NCBI GenBank assembly: GCA_016648135.1
Contig: JADDOH010000133.1
Span: 62,001 to 126,000, forward strand
DNA length: 64,000 nucleotides
Direction: 5' to 3'
Source: Agrypnia vestita
Taxonomy: Eukaryota > Arthropoda > Insecta > Trichoptera > Phryganeidae
In this document: piece by piece, positions 1 through 11,410 of the stretch
Layout of the letters: each line of letters opens with the position of its first letter
How positions within the stretch are numbered: position 1 is the stretch's first letter
The notes under the pieces: model-generated
Told to the model about the DNA's origin: nothing
The model's input: the letters and a program-made list of their open reading frames with translations, nothing else
Databases searched by the model: none
Position numbers and translations under genes: made by a program

Positions 1-189
1 TTTTTTAAGATCTCCATTACATGTAACATGTTATTGTGTGAATTTAAACTATATTTTTTATTGTTTTATAACATTTTGTTTAATATCAATGTTAAATAAT
101 TCAAATATAAACCATTTAAAAAAATTATGCGTGTACTTTTGTATGCGCGTTAGAAGTTATACTTAAAAAGTAGAATAAAGACAAAATAA

Positions 190-480
190 TAATAATAATA
201 ATAATTTCTTTGTCTGTCCGTAACTTACTGGAAAGACGACTTTAGATATTTAGAATGTGACAAGCAATCAGCGCTCAACACTTATTGCGCGGTCACACAA
301 GAGTTGTTATTAATTACTATATAGTCCGTACACCCGTGAAAATATGGTTAAGTATAAAGAGAATATAGAAATAAAAAAAATCTGAATTATCTTTTCAAAA
401 CGTAAGACTTTCATGAAAGTAACTTATATCGAATATTTAAAAGTAATTCGCATTAATAAAAGTCAAATAAAATTATAATC
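190..480 (+). repeat. Direct duplicated block, copy 1
   Basis: This segment is repeated in the same orientation, with roughly 80% identity by eye, at about 962-1235. Shared landmarks in order are a CTGTCCGTAACTT/ATCCATTCGTAACTT stretch, a TTAGATATTTAGA stretch, GCGCGGTCAC, TTATTAATTACTA and an ATATCGAATATTTAAAA/ATGTCGAATATTTAAAA stretch. It ends in the left arm of a foldback motif (CATTAATA.AAGTCAAATAAAAT). It starts with an AAT microsatellite. It is probably a non-autonomous transposable element; no coding capacity is visible. Confidence 0.7.
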
Positions 481-482
481 AT

Positions 483-775
483 CCATATTCTGAACTAAAG
501 CAAAATTGCCATTTCTGTATCTTGACAGTTATTGTATTACACTGTGATGCCGTTTTTTTGACGTTTTATGTGTGACCGGTTTGAAATTAATGAATTCAAT
601 CAATTAGAAAGCTCATTATTTTTAATTGTGAATACATTAACATTTGTTTACGTTATAGGGCTTTCTGATTGATTGAATTCATTAATTTCAAACATGCCAA
701 ACTTAAAACATCGAAATTAGTGGCAATAAAATTTTATACACACCTGTCAAGATTGGTATAAAGATCTGACATCCC
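483..775. repeat. Nested foldback element
   Basis: An inverted repeat: 579-613 (GGTTTGAAATTAATGAATTC and onward) is mirrored at 658-694. Weaker complementarity reaches outward to a CTTGACAG motif on the left and CTGTCAAG on the right. The unit sits between the left arm (about 400-480) and right arm (about 841-930) of another foldback, so it appears to have inserted into that element. No frame of note lies inside it. Confidence 0.65.
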
Positions 776-840
776 AATATTGCTATTTTCACAATAGCAC
801 AGATTAACTTTATAAAAAGTATTATATATTTTTCAAATTT

Positions 841-1335
841 CTGAAGGGTGACAGTGCAAAATGACTAAACATTTTTTTTACTTGTATTGAAGCGAATGTA
901 TTTTTAATATTCTACATCAGTAACTTAAATAACAATTAAAAAATTTAAATATCTAAATATAATAATTTCGTTATCCATTCGTAACTTGCTGGAATGACAA
1001 CATTAGATATTTAGAGTATGGCAAGCAATCAGCCCTCGGCTCATGTTGCGCGGTCACGCAAGGGTCGTTATTAATTACTAGTCTTACACCTGTGAAAATA
1101 TAATTAAGTATAAAGAAGATATAGAAATTAAAAAGTCTGAATCATCTTTTGTAAGACGTAAGACTTTCGTGAAATTAACTTATGTCGAATATTTAAAATT
1201 CATTCGCATTAATACAAGTCAAATAAAATGATAAATGATTTCTGCAAGGTGATGATGCAAAATGATCAAACATTTTTTTTACTTGTATTTCTGAAGCAAA
1301 TGTATTTTTAATAATTTATATAAGTTACTTTAATA
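841..1335. repeat. Second copy of duplicated block plus foldback arms
   Basis: 962-1235 is the second copy of the block at 190-480. Inside and around it are two foldback arms: 1190-1235 (CGAATATTTAAAATTCATTC, ACAAGTCAAATAAAAT) pairs imperfectly with 1255-1335 (ACTTGTATTTCTGAAG, AATTTATATAAGTTACT). The right arm at 841-930 matches 1248-1330. The same inner motif recurs in the elements at 42946-43481 and 59180-59467, which suggests one family of small foldback elements. Confidence 0.6.
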
Positions 1336-1339
1336 ACAG

Positions 1340-3550
1340 AAAATCAACGGAAAATATCAACCTACAATAACGAATGGATCATATATCAGATCGTTAGATA
1401 AATAAATAAATCACGGATAATAAACATAGACGATTCGTAAAAAACGGATATAAAAACATAGCAACCGAAAATATTAACGTATCATAACGAAGAGATCATT
1501 ACAATAGGATCGTTACAATAGGAAAAAATTCACGGATAATAAAACATAAAAACATTTACAGGTCATAGCTTGTATTTCCACGGTCTCAGTTAATTGCTGG
1601 AAATTTGCAAAACCTATACCAATGCTCATAGCTCCAGATACGGCTGCATGGTTAATATCTAAATTACACCAATGTGCGAAGACAAGCTTATTTTTAAATT
1701 GCACATGTTACATTGCATTTTATACGTAGATTTAAATCCTTTCCTAATTTCATTGTATATATAAATGTTTCAAAGCGTGCATCCATATTGATCAGAAATG
1801 AGAACCAATTTTCTTCAGTTCCTCAAAAACGTGTTGGAAATCAATTATTCGTCTTCCTATTATTTATATATGTTCATTTGTTTTCTAAAAAAATATTTAT
1901 TAGTATTTAATATAAAAAAAATAATTTAATGTGTGTAGTGAGAAATGCAGAGGAAATTTTATAAGACATGATGGTCAGGCAAGTTGTTATAAAGCGTCAA
2001 AAGAGGTGGCGAAATTAATAAAAAAAAAAATTAATAACATTAAACGCACTTAATCTCGTTGTTTTCCTAATGTTTTGAAAAGTTTAATTGTTCTACTAAG
2101 GTAATAAAATGCCCAGGTACCCAGCGTAATATGACAGAGATGGGCTTTTAGTATTATTCCTTAAAAATTAGCGGAAGATATTTTTAAAATTACCTGTAAT
2201 TTATTATCCGACTCATCAACACTAATCAAAGTTTCGTGCATTTTTTTTTGATAGGAGTTTCGGGTGGACTCCTATTAAAAATTATAAATACAATATTGTA
2301 AATATATGGATGTAATAATGTAAATATAATTCAAAAATAAACTAAATCCTTAACAATCAAAGCTAAAATCATACAGTACAAAGTATACTGATGCGCAGTA
2401 CAAATGTCGATTTAAGAAATTTCTCATCCCTACTTCGTCAACGTAAGGCGAAATAAAGTTTTTAGTTTTGTAAAAATATCATTAATGAAGTATTAAAAAT
2501 TGCCAAAATTTTACATATATACAGGCCAAAGTGTATATATGATATTGTTTTAATAAAATATAAAAGTACAATGAAAAAAAACGTTCAATTCATTAGATAA
2601 AAATAGTGAATTTTGACAGAATTTTTGTATTCTAACCTAAAAATATTGTTTGAATACTGTCACCTCGATATTTGAAATGTGTTATAACATGATTTACCTG
2701 TGTTCTTGGGGCAAACTACTTCTTAAACTAATTCCTCTACATGGTAACTTTCGTTTTCTGACATTCTCATAATGCTTACGAGGCATTTTATAAATAATTT
2801 TGATAAAACCTCGGGAGTCAACACTTTTCACGCACGAGCACCGGTGTCCGGTGGACGTCTAAAGAGATGATTTGTTCACTTTTAACGGGATCTGTTACTG
2901 AATTATTTCAATTTTTAGAGCACGAGGTATATTTTTTTGAATATTTTTTCATTAATGAGAATAGAATTATCTTAATACCCATATAAAATTTAATCAAAAA
3001 ATATAATCATTTTATGGTTTTTTGGATGTTGCAAAATAGGAGACGGAACGTGAATTTTTATCTTTTTGAAAACGTTGTATTTAACAACCTACCCAAAAAT
3101 AATAATATGTTTCCCCCCAAACTTTCTGATGAAACTATTTTTATTCAATTTATAAAAAAAATATATGGTCTTTATGTGGAAATATTTCGAGAAAAAGTGT
3201 ACCAAAGATAACTCTATTGCTAGAAAGATTAAATAGGGCTTCGGGATTATATAATATTTATGATAATAACAAAGTATTTTGTTGAATTTTTTTAAATAAA
3301 TGCTTTAAGAATGAATGGATCTTTCATTATAAAATTAATTTAATGCATGTTTAGCTGTAATTTTGGCAACAAGATTCGAAAACTTTACACTAATTTGAGT
3401 TTTTACACTGCAAAAACGTGAATCATGTACTATGGCGCCTTAATACTGAGATATCCTCTATAACTTCCCTTCTTCTGCGCTTAGTGACCACGCTCCTACG
3501 TCTCCCACGACCGTCATCCTTTAGTTTTGAGTTTAAATATTAGTAATATT
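1340..3550. other. AT-rich stretch without recognised gene
   Basis: I see no supported gene here. Frames of 63-65 codons at 1513-1704 (-), 1713-1910 (+) and 3014-3211 (+) are low-complexity and resemble no family I know. The only local structure noted is the small perfect hairpin at 2251-2275. Confidence 0.6.
2251..2275. repeat. Small perfect hairpin
   Basis: ATAGGAGT at 2251-2258 is perfectly complementary to ACTCCTAT at 2268-2275 around a 9-base G-rich loop. It is preceded by a T run and followed by TAAAAA. It is too short to assign; it may be the end of a decayed mobile element. Confidence 0.4.
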
Positions 3551-3551
3551 A

Positions 3552-3675
3552 CTGAAGATGATGCGTCAGCATCGAAAACGTTCTGATTATTATAAATGTG
3601 GCATATGGCTGCAAAACCGCCACTATCCATATGTTCTCCACATGAATAGTGGTGGTTTTGCATCTATACGCCACA
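3552..3675 (+). mobile_element. Penelope-type terminal motif plus 85-bp palindrome
   Basis: 3552-3579 has CTGA, a stem GATGC/GCATC with a GTCA loop, then GAAAAC. This is the same layout as the other PLE-type terminal motifs in the window. It is followed by a near-perfect palindrome: 3598-3635 (TGTGGCATATGG then GCAAAACCGCCACTAT) against 3640-3675 (ATAGTGGTGGTTTTGC, ACGCCACA). I infer a small non-autonomous retroelement end. No protein-coding part is visible. Confidence 0.5.
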
Positions 3676-3907
3676 AATAATACATAGTGAAAGTAAAAAG
3701 TGTTATCATTTTCTAACTTAATTTAAAATGGCTGTTCACAAAATAACACAAGAAAATTTTTGAAAAACTACGATTATATCAGCTAGCATTTTTACGTCGT
3801 ACTCGTATTTGAAAATCTTTAATGCACACAATCCTTCTGAGAATTTCTTGCTATTTCATATTACTTTGAGCATTCTGTCAGGTTGTTTTTTATTTTTAAC
3901 TAAGTAC

Positions 3908-4565
3908 TTAAGGCGGCACATTCACTGCAAATGCATATTTCGGCATTTTTTAAGAAAATGTGGGTTTTTATTATTCATTTATATGAGAATGTATACTGCT
4001 GCCGACAACATTGTTTTACAATTATGTCATTTATTGGCACTTTTCATACTTAGGAATTTTTATTTTTATTAAAAAACTAACTTTTATTTAATGAATAAAG
4101 ACTCATCATATGGGAATACACAGAATGTACTGTTTAAAATCATCTCTTTATATAAATAAAAAGCATTCTAAAATCAAGAAAAAACCTAAAAATTTCTTGC
4201 CAATTTAAAACATTATCACTTTATTTATATTGAATATTTCTTTATATCCTTAGTACGGATTCTAGATAATGAAGTATACTTTAATTAAATAAAAAAACAT
4301 ATTATGCGTACATATAAATATTTAATCAAACTTTGCGCCGCCTAGGACACTAAAAACGATTTTTTTGGCCGTGGCCTGTCGATCAATGCTTATATTTTCA
4401 TAATTATTGTAAATATTGTTCAGTTTATTACTTTTATTATAAAAAATGTTCTATCTACATAACTTTTTGTCATCATATACATTCCGATATAAATGAATAA
4501 TAAAAACCCACATTTTCGTAAAAAAAACGCCGAATTATGCATTTGCAGTGGATGTCCAGCCTTAA
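3908..4565. mobile_element. TTAA-flanked element with ~95-bp inverted arms
   Basis: TTAA at 3908-3911 and at 4562-4565 flank a 658-bp unit. Its ends read TTAAGGCGGCACATTCACTG on the left and, reverse-complemented, TTAAGGCTGGACATCCACTG on the right. Complementarity continues through GCAAATGCATA and AAAACCCACATTTT for about 95 bp. A TTAA target with inverted ends is typical of the piggyBac superfamily and a few others such as Kolobok. The 87-codon frame at 3809-4072 runs across the left end and is not a transposase. It is therefore a non-autonomous MITE. Lies next to a 41-bp tandem repeat. Confidence 0.8.
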
Positions 4566-4640
4566 CAACACTAGTGGAATGGAACTCCGAGGAATATTAT
4601 ACTTGACAACACTAGCGGAGTGGAACTCCGAGAAATATTC
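4566..4640 (+). repeat. 41-bp tandem duplication
   Basis: CAACACTAGTGGAATGGAAC with following CTCCGAG(G/A)AATATT occurs at 4566 and again, slightly diverged, at 4607. A third partial unit (CTACACTAGTGG) lies near 4695. The TTAA element at 3908-4565 abuts the first unit, and TTTTT.TTTTTA.C.AAGTACTT occurs on both sides of it, so the target was probably repetitive. Confidence 0.65.
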
Positions 4641-5620
4641 ACGTTACTCCTAGTATTCAGTCATATTTTTTTTTGTTTTTAGCCAAGTACTTGACTACAC
4701 TAGTGGTAATAATAACCGAATACGGGAGCGGACGAGATATCTATTTCGCCTTGAACCAAAATTTGTCGAAAGCGAGATCGCGTTATTGCAAAATCTTATC
4801 ACGTTTCGAAATAGTGGGGTGATCAGTGAACTGTGAAAGAATATTTTGCCAAAATCTGTTTCATATGGTACGGAAAGTATATGCATTTCCTATATTCAAA
4901 ATACATATACATATGTGATTTTCATAAGCCTGGATGTTTCTCGTACAGGATCGGGCTACATGGTTGGTTTCGATACGATTGATTTTTCATTTTTAATTCT
5001 TAAGTAAAAACACGTTGTTACTCGAAGAAACTCGATTTGGAACGAAATTCTATCGTATTGTTTACTAGGAAATTGAATTATATAATAATAAATTCTTTGA
5101 CTGCAGTATAAATGTGTCTTAAATACATGCGAGGGGGAACATATTTTCACTGTCAATCCCCACGCCCAATGAAGGGGTTTATTTCATTTCTGCACAATTT
5201 TAAACTCTGCGTTTTACAATACTTTTTTGTTCTACAAATTGAATTGAATTCAAACAAAGAACACAAACAATGAATCCAATTTTGTCTATTTTACAAATAG
5301 AAATGAATATCCCATTTATGATGAAATAATTTAATGAAACATCTATAGATAATAGAGTAATAGTAATAGAGTGTGCGCGTCACACTGCTGGTTACTCATT
5401 CAAAAACATTTTCCATATGGACAAACAACAATTCCTGTCGCTATTGTTTGCGAAATACTAATATAAAACCAAAAATAATATTGTTTGTGAATAATATAAA
5501 ACCAACATGGCTCGTGCCGCCCCGCATTCTGGAATGTCTCCTGCACGCCCCTGATAAAATTGTTGCAATTCAGGAGGCTTTTTGATAAAACTATATTTAC
5601 ATTTTATTAAATATACATAC
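4641..5620. other. AT-rich stretch, nothing recognised
   Basis: Frames at 4695-4886 (-), 4956-5156 (-), 5373-5585 (+) and 5458-5691 (-) are short and resemble no known family; the last overlaps the SINE head. I see no splice-flanked exon or structured RNA here. Confidence 0.5.
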
Positions 5621-5624
5621 ATGA

Positions 5625-5815
5625 GTAGCTTGTTGGTCTTGTGGTTAGGACACTCGCCTCGTGATCCAAAGGTCGCGGGTTCGAACCTCACTCCAGACTA
5701 GCAAGTTAGTCCTATTTTCATAGCACAAGCGTTTAGCTTAGTTTGAAAATAGTAAGAATATTGATGTGACACGTATTCCGTGTTCGCATCTCTATTTTTT
5801 TTTTAAAAAATAAAG
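5625..5815 (+). mobile_element. SINE family A, full copy
   Basis: A tRNA-derived head has box A-like sequence (GGTCTTGTGGTTAGGA) and box B-like GGTTCGAACC. A body follows with TCCTATTTTCATAGCACAA, then AATAGTAAGAATATTGATGT, then ATTCCGTGTTCGCATCT and a T-rich tail. Two more copies are at 24473-24587 and 40962-41185. The tRNA part is degenerate, so this is a SINE rather than a tRNA gene. The sequence would be transcribed by Pol III from the internal boxes. Confidence 0.85.
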
Positions 5816-5904
5816 TTGAAAAAATATGTCATCTAAAAATATTAAACTTTTTCTTCTTCTTTCCTTCAGTCTTCTTCTCTTTACTGCTGGATATATTTTT
5901 TTAT

Positions 5905-6068
5905 TTTTTACGCTTCAACAAGCCATGAGGCCCAATTACAGAAGTGAATCACGTAACAAAACACCCAGGCTTGATTAAATCATATAGATTAATTGTGACC
6001 TAACCGGGAATCGAACCCGGAACCCTCGGCGTGAGAAGCCAGTGTCATGTCCACTGGGCTACGAGGGC
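5905..6068 (-). mobile_element. SINE family B, tRNA-Glu-like head
   Basis: Read on the minus strand, 6068-5998 resembles a tRNA: box B GGTTCGATTCC, and an anticodon loop TTCTCAC (anticodon CTC, Glu) closed by GGC/GCC. The acceptor ends pair poorly, so it is not a working tRNA. The body continues GGTCACAATTAATCTATATG, then CAAGCCTGGGTGTTTTGT, then AATTGGGCCTCATGGC and TTGTTGAAGCG. Copies with the same body lie at 11698-11865 and 44596-44752 on the plus strand. Confidence 0.85.
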
Positions 6069-6074
6069 TATAGG

Positions 6075-6430
6075 CCTCTTCCAGCTTCTTCTTCTCGTCT
6101 CTGTCTTGATCCCTCCGCATCTAGGCGCCACCAGCAATTGAAAATCGTGGCGCTCATCTGGTGTCACTCTGTCTAGCGATATGTTCTACCCATTTCCACT
6201 TCAATGGTCTGTGACATGGTCTATGACATCGTAACTTTGGTTCTCCGTCTAATTTTTTCGTTTCTTTACACCAAGCATCTGCCGTTCCATGATTCATTGT
6301 GTTCATTTTAATTCATGAACACATTTTGCTGTGAGGGTTATTGTCTGCTGTCCAAAAGATATGCAAAGACATTTCTTTTCAGACAAATTGGAAGAAACTT
6401 CCCAAAGGTAGCCCAACCCAAACCTATCCT
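6075..6430 (-). pseudogene. RTE-like LINE C-terminal ORF remnant
   Basis: The minus strand reads, with frameshifts and stops, segments typical of the C-terminal third of arthropod RTE-like LINE polyproteins: TLTAKCVHELK, IMERQMLGVKKRKN, then LKWKWVEHIARQSDTR and MRRDQDRDEKKKLE. Family members carry 'TAKL..LKVTQRAMERAMLGV' and 'LKWQWAGHIARR' at these places. It is 5' truncated and inactive, and lies immediately upstream (in + coordinates, to the right) of a minus-strand SINE-B copy. I am confident of the LINE origin and less sure of the clade. Confidence 0.75.
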
Positions 6431-7120
6431 TCAAGGTAGTCCCGCAGTTTGATTTTCTTTTCTAAGTTTGATATCACGCTTAGTTAAGCTAAGTTTATGA
6501 TGTTCTCCGCATATAATTGTTTGTGCGAAAGCAATTAATTGTATTTGAATCTTAAGGTAAATCTTAATTACGTTTTATGTTTATAGTACAGGGGATTTCT
6601 ATTGTGTGAAGTACTCTTTTACAATCTTTTGAATGGTGAGCTCTGGTATATCGTGATATATTCAAAACCGTTTCTGTCTGAGATTTTTATATCAACAAGA
6701 TTATTTTCAACTCGCATTTCCATCATAAGCTATATTGCCTTGCAAGATATCTTATGGTTGAAGAAAAAAAAATGCACTGAAGTCTTCTTTATTCAACTTT
6801 AAATAAAATATATTTTTCACATTTTGGGTGAAACTCAACAGTAAACAGATAAGCTACATCAAAATTTACATTTTTTCAAGTCGCACCTCGAGAGAAACCA
6901 GTGCTCGATATTTGAATGCTAATAACTGACAACGTACACCGTGTTGCAGCTCCATCTAAGTGTCATCTTCGTTTTAATGAAACTGATTAAAATGCAGTCT
7001 TCTAAGATGGCACCACTGAAAAATGATCTGTATACAAGGTAGAAGCGTAAGATGCACTTCCCCCTTGTATGCACTTAACCAAACGTAAAATAAGCCAGGA
7101 ATTTAAAAAAATGCAAACTT
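6431..7120. other. AT-rich stretch, nothing recognised
   Basis: The 66-codon frame at 6602-6802 has no recognisable domain. No repeat, structured RNA or splice-flanked exon seen. Confidence 0.5.
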
Positions 7121-7123
7121 TTT

Positions 7124-7236
7124 ATATATATTTAAGAACACATTCATATTTATGAAGTTGTAATTTTTCAGAACAAAGTTCTGTGAAATTTTTAAAACCA
7201 AATTATTTCAGAAAAATCTAATTCACGAAAAAATAT
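7124..7236 (+). repeat. Direct repeat, copy 1 (113 bp)
   Basis: AAGAACACATTCATATTTAT and onward through AAGTTCTGTGAAATTTTTAA to CACGAAAAAATATT is nearly identical to 7508-7643. The second copy carries an extra ~22 bp (TTAATTAATCAATTAGAAAG) before its last part. The spacer of about 270 bp starts with a tRNA-like unit. Origin unknown; this could be a duplicated segment or the ends of one element. Confidence 0.75.
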
Positions 7237-7238
7237 TA

Positions 7239-7312
7239 GGCTACTACTGGGATACGAACCCAGATCACCTCCTTTCCGGGGCCGGTGCTCTGACCACTAA
7301 GCTATAGTAGCC
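7239..7312 (-). ncRNA. tRNA-like unit with perfect acceptor stem
   Basis: On the minus strand, 74 nt start GGCTACT and end AGTAGCC, a perfect 7-bp acceptor stem. The T arm is perfect (CTGGG TTCGTAT CCCAG) and D-arm sequence is present (AGTGGTCAGAGC). The anticodon arm does not close well and no T is at the position expected for U33, so decoding is doubtful. It sits exactly at the edge of direct repeat copy 1. It may be a tRNA pseudogene or the head of a third SINE family. Confidence 0.55.
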
Positions 7313-7507
7313 CTCTATGTTTCCGTGAATATATCGACCTTATATGTAATGCTCACTTTTATTAACTGATTAATTTTTATTTTTGTCCATAGAGCAATCC
7401 GCTTTTTTTGATACGGTTGTTCAAATTACTTTGCAATGCTACCGCTAGATGGACGCCAGAATTAACCGAGTAATTCATTTTATTTGGCCATGCATTTATA
7501 CAACGGA

Positions 7508-7643
7508 TATTATATATATTCAAGAACACATTCATATTTATGAAGTTGTAATTTTTCAGAATAAAGTTCTGTGAAATTTTTAAAACCAAATTAATTAATC
7601 AATTAGAAAGACATACAGAAAAATCTAATTCACGAAAAAATAT
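7508..7643 (+). repeat. Direct repeat, copy 2
   Basis: Second copy of the unit at 7124-7236, with a short internal insertion near 7595-7617. The run after the repeat (TTTTTTTAATTTTTTTTATT) is AT-rich. Confidence 0.75.
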
Positions 7644-8068
7644 TCTTTTAATAAACTTTTTTTAATTTTTTTTATTTATCTATTTATTTTCTTTACATTT
7701 TTGTAATATTTTTAGTCCCACAAAAAGTGAAAAAGACGTTTGTCTGCAGGTTCATTTTGATGTCGTTTATCTCCGCAACTTTTGATATTTCACCCAAAGT
7801 GTAAATAATATTTTCAAACTGAATAGAATATAGATTGATTGAACTTTTTTTATAGAACGAAAGAAGAAAGAAAATATAAGAAATAGAATAGAATGAAAAT
7901 ATAGAACAGAAGAACAAAAAGAAGTTTTTGCTACAAACTACGAGATACTGCATATGTACATGGATGACGGTCTTAGTGTTTTACATTTATAAATTTACAT
8001 AATTAGGCGTCTACTTGAAAAGAAACCGTTATGCTATATATGTTCATAATACATATTCTTAAATATAA

Positions 8069-8606
8069 AAAAGTAATCCATAAAAACCAAGTTTTTATTA
8101 TACTCCCTTTCTTTGTAAAATATAACAATAACTAAAAACGAATTAAAACATATAACATAACACTAAACTTACAGTAATTTAATATATTTCTAAAATATCA
8201 GATGTTTTGAGCTTTGATAAGACACTTCATGCTTTGAAGATTAAATTTAAAAACATTTGTCAGTCAATTTAGATTTAGAGAAGTACCTATGATATATTTC
8301 GATGGAGTAATTCAAATTTAGAAAATACTCCGCGACGTTATCGGGCCGCCGTTGCTAGTAATCAAACTTTTCTAATGATTCCAATTTGAAAAAACCAATA
8401 AAATTTCTAAAAATCCGAAATTATACTATAATTATTAATTTTTTAACAAAAAATTGATAGATCTTTTTGATCGTCGCCACGAGTCTACTTGCCAAGTTTC
8501 AGCTCGATTGGATCACGGGAAAAGGGTTAAAAATCGATCCAAAGTTTTTTCGGCGGCAAGCCGGCAAGCACGCAGACGCCATGAGTTAAAAGAAAGGAAG
8601 TAAAAA
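8069..8606 (+). mobile_element. TIR element family D, copy 1
   Basis: A ~535-bp unit with terminal inverted repeats: TACTCCCTTTCTTT near the left end (from 8100) and AAAAGAAAGGAAGTA at the right end (8588-8602). A second near-complete copy is at 44024-44580. Inside are CCGCGACGTTATCGGGCCGC, GATCGTCGCCACGAGTCT and CAGCTCGATTGGATCACGGG. There is no coding frame, so it is a non-autonomous element. The target duplication was not resolved. Confidence 0.85.
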
Positions 8607-8609
8607 CAC

Positions 8610-11270
8610 AAATTTTCTGCCCCTGGGAATAATTATTTAATCGGTTTTGGGTTAAAGGTGCCGCCACTGCTGCGTTCATAATATTATATCAGCCTATTTT
8701 TGGCAGGCTTACAAGTTCCCAGCTCCTTTTCCGTAGGTTCCCCAGAAATTTCCTAATCAACAATGATCGATGTGAATTTGAGCAGACGACAATGACGATT
8801 GGGAATTCCTATCAATTTGGCGGATTGACGTAAAATATTTATCCCGAAATATTTTTCCAGAGCAGGTGTTATAATTTCAAAAAGTATTACATTATTCGCT
8901 ACGAAATTGTGAAAAGTTGTAATTTCAGAATCTCGTGTGGAACAAAATTGGTTTTCGCACTAGCAATTTGAATACTGAACTTTCTTTATATTCCGCGTAA
9001 CTCTACAATAATGAAATTGAACATTTACGAATCTGTGGGCGATATTTAAATATTTTTAAACGTTCTGTCAAAGAATGTTTTTGGTATTTGAATTTCAATT
9101 AAATTGATCCCTAGTCTATGCAAGACTTACCGGAAGTTTTTTCTTATATAATAATGATTACGGCATAAAAGGGAAATAAGTGACCCCGTGGGTAGAGTAA
9201 TATTAAATGGTTGGAAAATTCAAAGAAGACGTATATCGAAACAATGAAATTTGCAATTCATGAAATTGTTTTAAGCTTCTGACTTTAGAAAATTTTATGG
9301 TTTCAGAATAACATCAAAAGATTTGAAATATTCATTATTACTGCTGGCCTTTTGAGGGATATTAATAATCAAAACTTTATTTCTCTCGGCATCAAAAGCA
9401 TTCTACGCAGATGTCAGGAGGTCGAAAATTTTTGGCGTAAATAAATAATTTTTATGGCAATAAAATAAGAAACCTACAAATGTTTATGGAGAATGGTACA
9501 ACGAGGTCAATTATTACTGTGGTCAAACTAAAACCTCCGGGATTATCATGTCTGAGGTTCTTCAGAGAGTGGTAGAAATGGACAATCATTGTCCATATGC
9601 TCCAAGGGCCCATTTTTATATGGGAAACATGCAGAACATCGATGGCCATCCTTTAAAATATGCAAGTGCACTATTGCGTCCATATGTTAGTGAAAATCCT
9701 TTATGTGTACCTTAGGGATATACATGTTGGATCTGTGAGAGCAGATCCCCTTTGTGGTGGACTGTTTTCAAAAGCTTATTGGTTTAGCGCAACCCAACAG
9801 GTTAGACATTAGGGTAGACCGGGATTAAAAGGGAATCTGACTTACCTAGATATCCTTGAGCTGGACGGCACTATAGCACTCTCGTTGACCTCAAAGGAAC
9901 GATCATTTCCAGCACTTCTGCTTCCTAAAATGTTGAATGCTTTCATTCGCGCGCAGCGTTGGGAGAAAAACTTGTAAACCCGCCTTTGCGTTTAGAAATT
10001 TCACAAACAAAGTATATATGTTGACGGCTCGAAGTCACACTTTGTATTGTACCATTGTATTGTTACGTCGTCACGTTTCGTAATGCACCCGAATCGCAAA
10101 GTCCATCCAAACGTTCGGCTCTTGGGTGCTGTGAGCTTACCAGGCAAGTAGCAGATGGCACCAATAGTCCGTGCCCTTCGTAGCATGTCCCGTAGATACA
10201 AGGCCATTCCAAAATGTAAAGTAGGAGAGTATATTTATCAAGTAGAGTTATTAAAATTCAATCATTTTCCAATCAAATTCACCCTCTTATTCTTTTTCTT
10301 GTCACGCTTTACCTATTTAAGGGACGCTTTCTATCATAACTTTGTTTACTGTGGCCTGTGAAAACTCTCAAGTAGGCTGACCACTTCAGCCATGATGTTC
10401 TCTTTCATCCAGGACCCGATTTCTAGCATTCTTTCCCTGAATGTAATACTTTACTTTTCTGGATGTTCCGTTATATGTTAAATGAGTTTCCTCAATTGTT
10501 CTTCAAGAATTTGAACGATAAACTTGTAATGATGAATATTTTGATATCGTAATCGGTTTAGTGCATCCCAAATCTAACTTTGCTTAATTTAACTTATTTT
10601 GATTGTAGTATCTTCTCATGAATTTTTTTACAAAGATTTACTTTTTCCTAAATTATTTTCTATATTTTGTTTAATATATTTGCCAACTTTTGTATTTGTT
10701 CTGATCATCGTCAGATATATTTTAAAATATTCGAAATTTTTAATCAAACCCTCTAATCCAAAAAACTTAATTAATCATCCACTGACATTACCAATTACAC
10801 AATTGTTTATATGTGTTACATAGATTTATTATGTTACATAGACATAAACAACGGTAATAAAAATCACAATACAATTAATTTTTGCAGAGAGATACGAGAA
10901 ATTATAAGAATAACTCTAATGTTTCTCCAAAAGGTTTTACTTTGGTGTATGCCATTGTACATTCAAAAAAGAATCGTTCAATCGACTCAGATTTTCTGGA
11001 AGACACGGACTTTTTTGTATGTTAATGTGTATCTTTTTTCATAAAAATGTTAAATAACCGCTACATTATTTACCTGTAGTATTTTTCCCGTGACTTACCC
11101 CAAAGCATAAAGAGCAAAGTTTAAAAATAGATATTGCTTGATCTACTTTGGTAAATTATTTGTTTATTTCTAGTATAATGCACTTCTTTGTTATCACATT
11201 TGTGTAGAAAAACATACGTAAAGATTTTTTAAAATTTGTTTGTTAAAAATTAAGGGAAAAAGTTTGGCAG
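8610..11270. other. Long stretch without a recognised gene
   Basis: Frames at 9452-9649 (-), 10001-10207 (-), 10155-10361 (+), 10599-10823 (+) and 10811-11044 (+) are 65-77 codons with no known domain. 9450-10210 is less AT-rich and non-repetitive; the minus frame at 9452-9649 reads fairly complex protein (HIKMGPWSIWTMIVHFYHSL) that I cannot assign. No flanking splice sites are convincing. Confidence 0.45.
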
Positions 11271-11274
11271 AAAG

Positions 11275-11410
11275 GTGCGGCGCGCGGGCAGTGGCGCCAA
11301 AAGCTAGGGGGCCATAAAAGCCCGGCTCCAACCCTTTTCATCATTTTATTGGCCCCGGCCCCCGGGGCCTGCCCCTTGCCCCCTCTGCCCCGCGCCCGCT
11401 ATCTATTACC
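11275..11410 (+). other. GC-rich patch with hAT-like CAGTGGCG start
   Basis: A sudden G+C-rich patch begins CAGTGGCGCC and runs through CCCCGGCCCCCGGGGCC. CAGTGGCG resembles the CAG.G ends of hAT elements and recurs near 26389. The overlapping frame 11349-11531 is proline-rich low complexity and not credible as a gene. Confidence 0.3.

Noticed and set aside
5998..6068. Functional tRNA-Glu gene
   Set aside because: Acceptor stem pairs poorly and the unit continues into a body shared by two other loci, so it is a SINE head.
7693..7953. 86-codon minus frame
   Set aside because: Phe/Ser-rich low-complexity translation of A-rich DNA; no family resemblance.
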